Assembly: GCA_036852015.1 (NCBI GenBank)
Contig: JAANDG010000207.1
Coordinates: 124,001 to 188,000, forward strand
Source of the DNA: Pelodera strongyloides
Taxonomy: Eukaryota; Nematoda; Chromadorea; Rhabditida; Rhabditidae
Reading direction: 5' to 3'
DNA: 64,000 nucleotides
A program made the position numbers and the translations under genes. Position 1 is the first letter of the stretch, and every line of letters begins with the position of its first letter. Below are positions 55,430-64,000 of the stretch, in pieces. A model generated the notes under the pieces. It did not search any database. It had not been told where the DNA came from and was given only the letters and a program-made list of their open reading frames with translations.

Positions 55430-55873
55430 AGCGAAATGGTACCCAATTTGGGTTCTTTCGTCAAAAATAGTTCAACTAAGTGTTATTACAGAAAAACAGT
55501 ATAAAAAACAACGTAGTGAATAGAAACAGGACAAATAACCCGGCAACTATGATTAAATCTCCCGCTTAGTAACCATTCCAAGTTTTGTAGTTTGGATTTA
55601 CTCGTAGCGTTGATTTCAAGTCGGTTATGCTTGGCTTTACTGAAGCTTCATCCATCAACTTCTCAATACAAAGATCGTCACGGAAGTCGGAGCCGAGTGG
55701 TAGCGCTCTCGTATTCGGTGCGAGAGGTCGTTGGTTCGACTGCTGACTGACTATTTTGCATGAAATACTACGTTCCGAAAAAGAGCAAGAATAATTTCTT
55801 GTTCTGCTCACTGCGCCCATTTACTTCATTTGCGCATTTCGTGAGAAAGGAGCCGTCAGTTTGCTTTAATGGG
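55430..55873. mobile_element. TTAA element with AGCGAAATGGTACCC left end and tRNA-like segment
   Basis: The left end follows TTAA (55426-55429) and matches, inverted, the ends at about 63127-63141 and 63415-63440. The right edge has AGGAGCCGTCAGTTTGCT before TTAA (55870-55873). A tRNA-like stretch lies at 55683-55745 (AGCCGAGTGGTAGCG, CTCTCG/CGAGAG stem, GGTTCGACT). Confidence 0.55.
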
Positions 55874-56338
55874 GTTTGCAAGTATGCCAAAAACCGCGTG
55901 TTTTCCTTGCAAGTATCATGAGGTTTCAATGTATGGCAAAAAAACATGAGTTTCGCCAGGTATCAAATGTGCACCTCGTGTACGATTTTGCACACACCTT
56001 TGAAAGTGAAGAAAATGCACCAATGCTATAACAAGACGAGGCGAAAATGCAGTTTGTGCACGCTCGAAAAAATGTCCCGTGGCTACCTGCCTCGGGACTT
56101 CGGGACCATTTTTTGTCTGCCTGTTGATGTTCTCGTGTAGTGCCAATCTACGGTAAATTTTTCAATACATGGAAGCAAAAATTGGCAATTTTTACCATAC
56201 ATTTAATCTCCATCAATTCGCAAAATCGTGTAAATTTTGAATACACCTTTGAAGGTTATATCCCTGTGTAGTGCCAATATACGGTAAATTTTTCGATACT
56301 TGCAAGGAAAATCGTGCATACTTGCATGCAAACCCCAC
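55874..56338. repeat. Dispersed repeat of the TTTGCAAGTATG type
   Basis: Starts GGGGTTTGCAAGTATGCC and ends with TTGCATGCAAACCCC, with internal CGTGTACGATTTTGCA and ATACGGTAAATTTTTCGATAC blocks shared with 34676-35151 and 63887-64000. Confidence 0.6.
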
Positions 56339-56340
56339 AA

Positions 56341-56770
56341 AGGGAGAGACCCACGAGAAAAAAAGACTTCCTCAATTTATTTGTACGTAATGTCTGGAAT
56401 TTCATAAATATTAAGTGAAAACCGCATTGCTTCAAGCCTAGAACTCAGAGAGAGATTATCCGGCAAACGGTTCGGACAGGTGCCGTAGCCACACATTTTT
56501 TGACGTATTGACTGTATTGAAAACGCCTCCTTATAAACGTAGGAATGATCTTTATTCGTGTGACCATTATTATATAGAGAACAAATGTAAATGAACCGTG
56601 AAAAGGAATTTTGACGTTGCTGACTACGGTACCTCGCCGAGCTGTTTGACCGGGAATAATTGTGAGTTTTAGGCTTCAAGCAATGCAGTTTTCACGGAAA
56701 TGTTTCTGAAGTACCGGTCATTCTGTACAGCCAAAATTGAGGAAACCTTTTTTCTCGTGGGCCTGTCCCT
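56341..56770. mobile_element. TTAA MITE family IV
   Basis: A 430-bp element starting AGGGAGAGACCCACGAGAAA and ending CTCGTGGGCCTGTCCCT, followed by TTAA (56771-56774). The left flank is ACAA, not TTAA. Confidence 0.8.
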
Positions 56771-56774
56771 TTAA

Positions 56775-57720
56775 TCTAAACTTCGTAATTGCCTAACTTC
56801 AAGACGTCTTAACTTCCTTCAGAGTACGCCTAAAATTATACTTTCTGTACAGAAATTCTCGAAAAAAAAGAAAAAAAAAACGGAAAAAAATCTACAAGAT
56901 AATGCATATGGGCATGGGGTTTTCGAACTCCTGATTTTATTTTTTGCCTTACTGATACTAGCGTCATTAAAATTAATATCTTATTATATAATTGGAAATT
57001 GTTTTAAATTTTGTGGTGAAAATCATTTTGTTTGTATTTTGGGCATGCTTGATTTAGTGATTGCACTCGATTTCCTCAAATCCTGGTGGAAACACATTGT
57101 TTTGGGTGTCCTTATACTCCGTTAATGAATCCCGAGCTTTTCCGAGAAACTTTGCATTTCCGAGCTTGTTCCGCCTATTTTCCGAGAAGATTCTCGGAGA
57201 ATAGATTCTCGGAGGTTTGTCCGTTTTCGAGCTTTTCCCGTGGATTTTCCGAGCTTTTTGCCACAAACTTTCGTATTCCGACCTTTTTCCGAATAAAAAC
57301 CTAGCAGGAAACTAATAAAAAACTAGCTGGTTTTTCCGCGGGCCGAGCTCGGAAACAAATATCATAGTACTTATGGGACGCGCTGTAGCTGTATGAGTCG
57401 AATTAGAGTCAGATTCCAATTAGCATAAAATAATAGAACCGAAAATTTTGTGTGACAAGTCAAAAAAAGTTCAGCCCCAAAACCTACAACCGCTGCGGAC
57501 CGCTTTTTATTTACTTACTACGTCCTCAGGCGCGCAAATGCGTAACCGCGTCCGCGGAAAAGAGATGGCTTTTTAACATGGGAAAGGCGGAGACGCAGAA
57601 AAGAGGTTTCTCTGTTTCTCGAATTTTTCAAGACAAAATTTGCAATCTTTTCCCGCAGACGGGGCTAAGAATTTATATCACTACTTTATTCACACATACA
57701 ATCAATCAGATACAACATTA
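56775..57720. other. No gene; cluster of TTCCGAG motifs
   Basis: About ten occurrences of TTCCGAG or CTCGGAA between 57136 and 57355, including the hairpin CCGAGAAGATTCTCGG. The rest is AT-rich, without recognisable coding sequence. Confidence 0.45.
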
Positions 57721-58460
57721 ATCAAGTACATGGAACAAGTGCGGAAGGTTTCTAGCGTCGTGCTTCTTCAATCCGCGGGGGCATGCATGCAGGGGAGATT
57801 TTTCTTCAGATAATGTCGATTCTTTATCTTTCCAATGAGGTTTTGTGGAGTTACGCAGAGTGTTTGACGACGAGATGAACGGACAAATCCCTCGAAGTCT
57901 TCAGGCTAGGCAATAGGGGATTCGCCTCGATTTTCCCCTCCTCGGTGGCATTGAGTGAGTGTATGTGTCTGGATTCGAACTGGGTCGGCTGATGCGAAGC
58001 GCCGACGTTTCCAATGGGCCACCGAGGCCCATTGGAAATTTCCGCGCTGCGCGCCTGAGGACCAGAGTATCTAACTGTACTCTACACTTCATTGTCATTA
58101 TTATGTTTAGCCGATCCGCATACGCTTTGTTTTTCAGCGCTGTTATGGTCTGTCCATGTATTTGATTCGCACTTGCGAAAATGACAAATGCATGTCCATG
58201 TTCGAGTCAATGTAAATGACAAGGTCCCGCAGCGATTATGAATCTAGTATCAAAATAGTACGGATATATTTCAAATAGTATGGGTCTGATAAACTTTCGC
58301 TGCAGGACCATGTCAAGTGTTTTATTTGCATGGGTTACGGTAGGCATTTGACATTCATGTAAAATGGTGCGAACACGGACAGGCACTTGGCATTCTCGCT
58401 TGGCAAACATAGACATTTGGCAAACATTAACAGGTTAGGATACGTATTCAACTATTCACG
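57721..58460. repeat. tRNA-like repeat and fold-back element relatives
   Basis: 57955-58035 has a minus-strand tRNA-like arrangement (TGGCCCATTGG A-box-like, CAGTTCGAATCC B-box) and the palindrome TTCCAATGGGCC-ACCGA-GGCCCATTGGAA. 58140-58440 is related to the fold-back element at 13960-14250. Confidence 0.5.
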
Positions 58461-58930
58461 CGCATAGCCTATTAGCATAATATAAAGCAAAACTAAAAAA
58501 ATTAGGATATCAAATCGCATGCAAATTCAGCCTGCATTCAATAAACAAGACACAAAACCATATCAGCAATCTATCTACTGCAGTATGGGAGGTGATTTGC
58601 TTGTACCATATTCACTTTTATCGTAAAGATATCATATCGAAAAAATAACCTTAGTTTATCAAATATATACAAATTCATATGTATCAAACGACCACAACAG
58701 TGGGTATGGTATATCGGCTCTCTGTTAATGGAGTGCGATTTCGCACTCCCCCTTTTAGGGAATATACTACCCCACTACCCCATTTAGGGATTTTGCTACC
58801 CCATCACCTGGGTTTGTGTTCGTAACTGGTAGCACTCCTACCTTTTTGGGGTAGTATTTGTGTACAATTTTTTGGAAAAATACTACCCCCTGTTGTGGGG
58901 TAGTATTCTACACTTTTACCCAACAGTGGA
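58461..58930. repeat. AT-rich spacer and ACTACCCC motif cluster
   Basis: From about 58750 onward ACTACCCC/GGGGTAGT motifs recur in both orientations, resembling the 36030-36187 and 38515-38664 segments in copy C. No gene is seen. Confidence 0.55.
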
Positions 58931-59439
58931 TATGGTATAACAGCTCTGTTAATGGGGTGCGACTTCGCACCGGAAAAGTGGGCTGTGCCAATTCGCATAA
59001 CAAACTTTCCAACTTCGCATCGGCAAAAGACCGGGTGCGAAATCGCAGACTCTCTCATAGAGTATGTATGTTACGCTTTCGCTCGAATTCGCCGTGAAAG
59101 TACCACCCAAGTCCACTTTGCCGTTTTCGAGCAGTTTTACATTGGGTGTATGCAAAAACGCTGGAGGTATATGTAAATTTCCAACTGTAGGTAAAATTCT
59201 ACTAAAGCCGCGGTCGAGTTGGGGAAAAGTTGGTGGAATTCCGGAATTCCACCGTTCGGGATGGACGCGGAAACGTGCGTGGAAAAGCAAAAATACCGAG
59301 TGGAATCGTTGTGGGATTATATTTTTAACCACTGCAGGGGCCAAAAATGACGCTTGACCCCGACGGTTGGAGTTGAATAGCGGAAAAACATTTACGTTTC
59401 CGGTGTCCCATCTCGAACGGTGGAATTCTAAAGGTTAAC
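58931..59439. repeat. Decayed MITE sequence
   Basis: 59056-59210 is related to the MITE at 52202-52416 (TTACGCTTTCGCTCGAATTCG, CGAGCAGTTTTACA). No coding sequence. Confidence 0.5.
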
Positions 59440-59805
59440 TTCTATCGAAAGATGATGGTATTAAATTCCGAAAGGCATGCTGCATAAAGCAAAAACTTTT
59501 AATTGGAAGGTGTAAATCAATAAAACTATGGTCTATAAAAATTTTGGATCGTAGTAAATAGTTGATTTCCATAGTGGGCATTCAAATTTTTTGTCGGCTT
59601 CAAAATGACTTGTAAATTTGCATGCCCACTATGGAAATCAACTATTTACTACTATCCAAAATTTTTATAGACTTCATAGTTTTATATTGATTTACTCCTT
59701 CCAATTAAAAGCTTTTGCTTTGTAAAGCATGTCTTTCGGAATTAATATCATCGTCGGTCGATAAAAGGAAACTATTTGAGCACTTCATTCTCGTGAGCCT
59801 CCTCC
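59440..59805. mobile_element. MITE family VII
   Basis: The right end reads CATTCTCGTGAGCCTCCTCCT followed by TTAA (59806-59809). The inverted arms share TCGAAAGATGATGGT, AATTCCGAAAGGCATG, TTTTAATTGGAAGG and CATAGTGGGCAT. The left terminus is eroded near 59435. Confidence 0.7.
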
Positions 59806-59900
59806 TTTAAGCGAATGATACTTTCGCATGCCAAAGTGTGTAGTGCGTGACGTGAAACATAAATATTCTATAATGTGCTCTGCCACAAAAAAAAACTTAA

Positions 59901-60244
59901 AGGGAATGTCAAGCCGGTTTTCCATGTTGGGCTCAAAAAAAAGTTTTGAAGGTGAGGAAAGTGAAAATAAGAATAAACAAAAACTTTCATATAAGAAGAA
60001 AAACAATTTCAAACCCCTCCAAAAAAACTCCTTCAGTATGGGATTCTGGTCATTGGGACAAAATCAGAATATTCTCTGTCCACGGGACGTTTGAATTTAC
60101 GAGACTATTAGTCAGCAAAGAAAAAGAGGAGGGCGCAATTAAGTCAGCAAAGAAAAAGAGGAGGGCGCGAGAGAAATTTTTTTAACTACGGTATTTTGTG
60201 ACAGCGTGTTATAGAATATCTGTGAATCAGGCTTGACATTCGCT
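59901..60244. mobile_element. TTAA MITE, family VIII (AGGGAATGTCAAGCC)
   Basis: A 344-bp element with TTAA flanks (59897-59900 and 60245-60248) and inverted ends AGGGAATGTCAAGCC / GGCTTGACATTCGCT. A second copy is at 62265-62610. A 23-bp block (GTCAGCAAAGAAAAAGAGGAGG) is duplicated internally. Confidence 0.85.
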
Positions 60245-60248
60245 TTAA

Positions 60249-60549
60249 AACTTTTCGCCCTCTCCGAAGTTCCCGCTCCCTCGATGATACAATTGCACTG
60301 CTAATTCGCACCAGAACTACTGCGAATTCGCAGAGCAAAAATCCAAAGGAATTCTTAGAGCATTCTTTTTTGGGTTTTTTCCTGTGCGAATTCGCAGCAA
60401 CATCATGGTCTCGCCTCTCGGCATATTTCCTTATTACTTCGATGTTGCAATTAAACTCTAAATCGTTTATTGTTTTACCGTCTGTACGCGCCATTTTCTC
60501 AAACAGGTATCTAGGTAACTTTAACTAATGAAATTGAGTAATTTCAGAA
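60249..60549. other. Upstream region of gene E
   Basis: Contains two TGCGAATTCGCA-type palindromes (about 60322 and 60386). ATTTCAG ends at 60547, two bases before the start codon of gene E, and could be a trans-splice or 5' UTR acceptor. Confidence 0.45.
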
Positions 60550-61267
60550 ATGTACGGGAGTATATTCCTCTTCGTGGCAATACTATCTCGTGGCATGATA
60601 GCGAACGCGGAATCGGAAGAGTTGAAGCTTCTGGGTTAGTGATAATTTTTTTGAGCAACCATGAAAGTGTTGAAATGTGCAATAACTTATTAGGGCGCAT
60701 TTAAGATGGACATTTTCCTGAAAAGAAAAGAAGTGGTTCGAGATGGACACAGAGAAAACAAATAATACATGCAAAATAATTGTTGAATATGTAATGTACC
60801 GTAATTAAAATCAATCGATCATTTGCATGTGTATGCGTGGCAATTGCATTCTTTTCTGGTGGTCCATCTCGAACCAAAAGTTTTATTATCATTTGTTTTC
60901 ATCTCAATGCGCCCTAATAGTGCCTTGTTCAAACAAAAAGGAACAGATGCTAATCCAGCATTCTGACTGCACGCACTATTCCTTTCCCTCCGAATTTGGC
61001 TTCCGCTTCCCTGCAATCCTGAAGAGTTCGCCACGTAAAAAAGCAGTTAGCCAGTTAGCAAGAAAAGGTGCCGGGAATTAAATCGTAATTACATTAATAT
61101 GAATTATGGTTCCAGATCCGAGATGTCGGGGTGTTTCAAGAGTCGAAAGTTTCTTGGACTCGTATGAGGATATAGATATTCTACGCTACGCCTATGAGAA
61201 GCACGGAAAAGTCGTATGCAATGACAACAAAAAAGAACTGCCTGGATTCTCTGAAAACGATAATTGG
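60550..61267 (+). CDS. Gene E: divergent relative of the tandem family, first two exons only
   Basis: Exon 1, 60550-60634, encodes a signal peptide (MYGSIFLFVAILSRGMIANA) and ends in phase 1. Exon 2, 61116-61267, opens with D-P-R-C after splicing and ends in phase 0 at a GTGAGC donor. The architecture copies exons 1 and 2 of copies A-C: signal exon with phase 1 donor, second exon starting D.RC, phase 0 end. Later residues (SFLDSYEDIDILRYAYEKHG, VVCND, ENDNW) are only loosely similar. I found no convincing downstream exons in the remaining 2.7 kb, so the gene either continues beyond the window or is broken. Function unknown; a secreted protein is likely. Confidence 0.55.
60693..60914. mobile_element. 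PIF/Harbinger-like MITE in intron 1 of gene E
   Basis: A 222-bp fold-back element starting GGGCGCATTTAAGATGGAC and ending AATGCGCCC. The flanks are TTA and TAA. It is closely related to the MITE in intron 1 of copy B. Confidence 0.75.
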
Positions 61268-61860
61268 GTGAGCAATTTGATTTGGAATATCGTACGTCTG
61301 CTTATGTACACCCTTACGTTCAGTTGAAAAGAGCGCTGTAGATCGGTTTCTTGGTTCTCTAAACCGAAAGCATACAACACGAAACTTTGGCCGGTGCGCG
61401 GTCTACAAAAAATGGGTGGGCCCTGGGCCCACAGCCGTCAAAATTCGAAATCAAAATCAAACATGAATATAAACAGAACTGTGGGATGTAGCATGCAACA
61501 ATGCTGATACCAATAATAATAGAAAACCAGAACCGGGCAGAAGAGACGTGGTCCTTGATCCGGCCCACTTCCGCAGGTTTAACGAAAATGTGTTCAGTGC
61601 AGTTCAGCAAAGACTGTGCGAAGTACGAGGCGAAATATAGTCGCACCTCAACAGCAGGGCATAAACCTCGCCGGTGAGTCCGGAGGTGGTTCGCGAAATT
61701 TTATCTGTTTGTGATACGTTTCTAATAAATTCTTCGTACCACCTCCGGGCTTCCCATACCTTCTGTGCTAATTCCGGAGGTGGTTCAGCCATGAGCCCTC
61801 TAAATGTATGCAATATTCTAATTCCAGTGGTGGTTCGCCGGTGAGCTCGTTAGCGGGCTT
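61268..61860. other. Region after gene E exon 2, no confirmed exon
   Basis: 61640-61850 contains several GGAGGTGGTTCGC/CGAACCACCTCCG motifs in both orientations, related to 46470-46640, which indicates an old fold-back element. A possible acceptor TTCAG at 61601-61606 opens only a short frame. Confidence 0.4.
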
Positions 61861-62180
61861 AGGCTATGCTCAACATTGGTAAAACTCCGCACCATCGCCG
61901 CGCACAAAATAAGGGGCCGCCGCTGATGCACCCACCGCACCCCACTAGGGTGCGCAGTGCGCCACATGCGTTCTATTTCATTTGGCGCACCTGCGCAAGG
62001 CGCGGCAGGTGTCAGTGGTGCGCCATATGCTGATAGAGCACCCCTGGCGTCCCCGACGCGCATCCTAGAGGTGGTGCGCCGCGCCTCTGTGGCGCTCCCT
62101 GTTTTCGTGTGCGGAGTTTCACGTTGTATGTGCACCGACCACCGACGGAGTTTCGCCCCCCTAAAAATCCTCATAATCTG
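61861..62180. repeat. GC-rich palindromic block (GTGCGCC motifs)
   Basis: Many GGTGCGC/GCGCACC motifs in both orientations between 61915 and 62090. Base composition differs sharply from the surroundings. No coding support. Confidence 0.5.
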
Positions 62181-62264
62181 AAAAGTGGGTCTTTTGGGAT
62201 TGGTTTCATTTGAAGGGGGAGCGCATACTGCTAGCTTCGGAATTGATACGATTTTGTTACTTAA

Positions 62265-62610
62265 AGGGAATGTCAAGCCGGTTTTTCATGTTGGGCTCAA
62301 AAAAAAAGCTTATGTTTTGAAGGTAAGCAAAGTGAAAATAAAAATAAACAAAACTTTCATATAAGAAGAAAAACAATTTCAAACCCCTCCAAAAAACTCC
62401 TTCAATATGGGGTTCTGGTCATTTGGACAAAATCAGCCTATTCTCTGTCCACAGGACCGTTTGAATTTACGAGGCTGTTAAACAACAAAGAAAAAGAGGG
62501 CGCGAGAGAAATTTTTTAAGTCAGCAAAGAAAAAGAGGAGGGAGCTAGAGAAATTTTTTAAACGACGGTAATTTGTGACAGCGTGTTATAGAATAACTGT
62601 GGGCTTGACA
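62265..62610. mobile_element. TTAA MITE family VIII, second copy
   Basis: Starts AGGGAATGTCAAGCCGG after TTAA (62261-62264) and ends GGCTTGACA at TTAA (62611-62614). The overall match to 59901-60244 is high. Confidence 0.82.
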
Positions 62611-62614
62611 TTAA

Positions 62615-63442
62615 GGCGAACTGACAGCTCCTTTCTCGTTCTCGGAAAGTAATATTTCACGCAAAATTGGTTGCCGGCTGTGGGGTCGAAAACGGGACCT
62701 CTCGCACAAAGGGCGAGAGCGCTAATACTCGACTACGGCTTCTACTGGTGTGCGTTCCTTAAAGCGAATTAGCGGTCGGTCTCAATAAAAAAAATAGAAA
62801 AAGAGGAGGAGTAAACAACCGTGCGTTGATTGCATTTAAACCGTGCGTAATTTTGCTTATTTTACTAGTAAATTCAAAATACTTTGTCAACATTTCGTCA
62901 ATTGGATGCCGCGGAATGTTTAATTATTTCAAATCCCCAGATGGCGTTTTTTTCAGCTATTTTACTAAGCCGTCCGCCATGTGCGGATTTTTCCATACAA
63001 AATCAAACGAAAACCTTAGTTTGAACACATTTTTTTATAATACGCACTTATTTGTTTGTGTTACTATCTTTATTTTCGTTGATAACTGTTTTTAAACTAT
63101 TTTTGGTGAAAAAACCCCAAACCGGGTGATATTTCGCTTTAAGAAAAATTGACTTATGGAGTTGCACTAGTGCTTAACAGATTTGAAATAAACACTACGA
63201 GTAAAACTACAAATCTCGGAGTGGTTATTTAGCGGGAGATTTAATTTTTGGGTGCGTGGGTGAAATGTATTAGGCTACCGCAATGGACATTTTTTCCATA
63301 TAAAATGGGAACATTTATGTTTTTGCTTTGTTATTTTTTCACTTCCTATTCATTTATGGTACTTTTATAGTGACTTTCATTAATAAAAGTATTTAAACTA
63401 TTTTTGGTGAAAAACCCTAAACTGGGTGTCATTTAGCTTTAA
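62615..63442. repeat. Decayed TTAA elements and tRNA-like segment
   Basis: 62680-62750 is a minus-strand tRNA-like stretch related to 55683-55745 (CTCTCG/CGAGAG stem). The ends GGGTGATATTTCGCTTTAA (about 63124-63142) and GGGTGTCATTTAGCTTTAA (about 63424-63442) are two copies of one terminus. Open frames here are not supported as genes. Confidence 0.5.
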
Positions 63443-63737
63443 AGGGAATATGTAGGCACTCAAAATGAGCAAAACAAATGCGAAACTAGAGTTTCCACAC
63501 CAGGCATGAAGTTAAGTAGGCGATTGAATATGTAAATTCGAATATCCTGATTTGCATGCTAATATGTCGCTGTTCAATGCTATATGCCGATGTATGCAGA
63601 CATATGCTAAAATTTGCTCCATCAGAACTGTCGGGTAAGCCAGGGTTTCAGTAAACGCGCTTACTATGGAAAAGGTGAACCTTGAAAATCATTTTTTTTT
63701 AACTGGGAAACTTTTAACAATTTTTGTTGTTGTTTCC
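63443..63737. mobile_element. TTAA MITE family III, truncated
   Basis: An inverted relative of 10673-11031 starting AGGGAATATGTAGGCACTC after TTAA (63439-63442). Its far end is replaced at a TTAA (63738-63741) by a family I element. Confidence 0.82.
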
Positions 63738-63741
63738 TTAA

Positions 63742-63885
63742 GGGGTCAGGCCCATTTCAAATTACAAAATTTTTGATGACTCCATCGGATTCTCCGTTTC
63801 AAATATAGTAGGCTGAATTTTTTTCCAATTTTCAGTCGCAACATTCACGCAGTTTTCAGCAATTTACCATGTCCAGTCATACTTA
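63742..63885. mobile_element. TTAA MITE family I, truncated copy
   Basis: Starts GGGGTCAGGCCCATTTCAAA after TTAA and runs through the ATTCACGCAG-TTTTCAGCAATTTACC block before breaking into another repeat. Confidence 0.75.
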
Positions 63886-63886
63886 T

Positions 63887-64000
63887 GGGGTCTCGATGTA
63901 TGGCAAAAACAGCGCATTTTGCTTCCAAGTATCAAATGTGCATCTCGTGTACGATTTTGCATACACCTTTGAAAGTTAGAAAATGCACCATTGATAATAC
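63887..64000. repeat. Dispersed repeat at the window edge
   Basis: GTATGGCAAAAACAGCG, TTCCAAGTATCAAATGTGCA and CGTGTACGATTTTGCATACAC match blocks at 34860-34990 and 55920-56010. Cut by the window end. Confidence 0.6.

Noticed and set aside
62826..63095. 89-residue hydrophobic open frame
   Set aside because: It lies in decayed TTAA-element sequence and has no start context, splice partner or known motif.

Overview
The window looks like a repeat-rich, AT-rich invertebrate genome, most probably a rhabditid-type nematode. This is an inference from very short TTTCAG/TTTTAG-type splice acceptors, small exons, a possible trans-splice acceptor two bases upstream of a start codon (60541-60547), and large numbers of palindromic TTAA-flanked MITEs. 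There is no bacterial-style gene organisation, and no rRNA gene or CRISPR array.

Host genes. The backbone is a plus-strand tandem cluster of one gene family that I do not recognise. Each full copy has seven exons with identical phases and encodes about 334 residues: a signal peptide, a cysteine-rich body of about 290 residues, an acidic threonine-rich stretch and a C-terminal hydrophobic segment. The members are: copy 0 (5' truncated, 5466-6478); copy A (9396-16213, all seven exons in frame); copy B (27497-32210, exon 6 missing); copy C (33369-51372, all seven exons in frame but spread over 18 kb and with exon 4 duplicated); and a divergent, incomplete relative E (60550-61267). Flanking sequence and a shared MITE insertion show that A and B are the closest pair, and that about 10 kb of transposons was inserted behind A.

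Intron 3 of copy A carries, on the opposite strand, an apparently intact four-exon UPF1-like SF1 helicase gene (11341-13446, 585 residues). It is much more GC-rich than its surroundings and is flanked by 316-bp direct repeats that include its promoter and first codons.

Mobile DNA makes up most of the rest. There are three non-LTR retrotransposons of CR1/jockey type: 1196-5093 (broken), about 7285-8633 (5' truncated) and about 16280-25945 (full length). There are also two retrotransposon tail fragments. The 16280-25945 element is interrupted by a 1.75-kb Helitron-like element and a 1.55-kb fold-back element, and a second Helitron-like copy sits in its tail. When these insertions are discounted, its second reading frame is uninterrupted. 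About 25 MITEs from at least eight sequence families all use TTAA target sites and AGGG/AGG/AGC-type termini. Further MITEs have TAA, TA or TTA targets, and several tRNA-derived repeats are present, including a 282-bp tandem array with an inverted copy.

Other structure includes a 1.03-kb near-identical direct duplication around exon 4 of copy C that brackets a TIR element, two perfect GC palindromes inside that element, a 20-bp G-rich minisatellite of about 29 units (39671-40263) and a 22-bp minisatellite beside it. Beyond about 52 kb the window is almost entirely degenerate repeats, apart from gene E.
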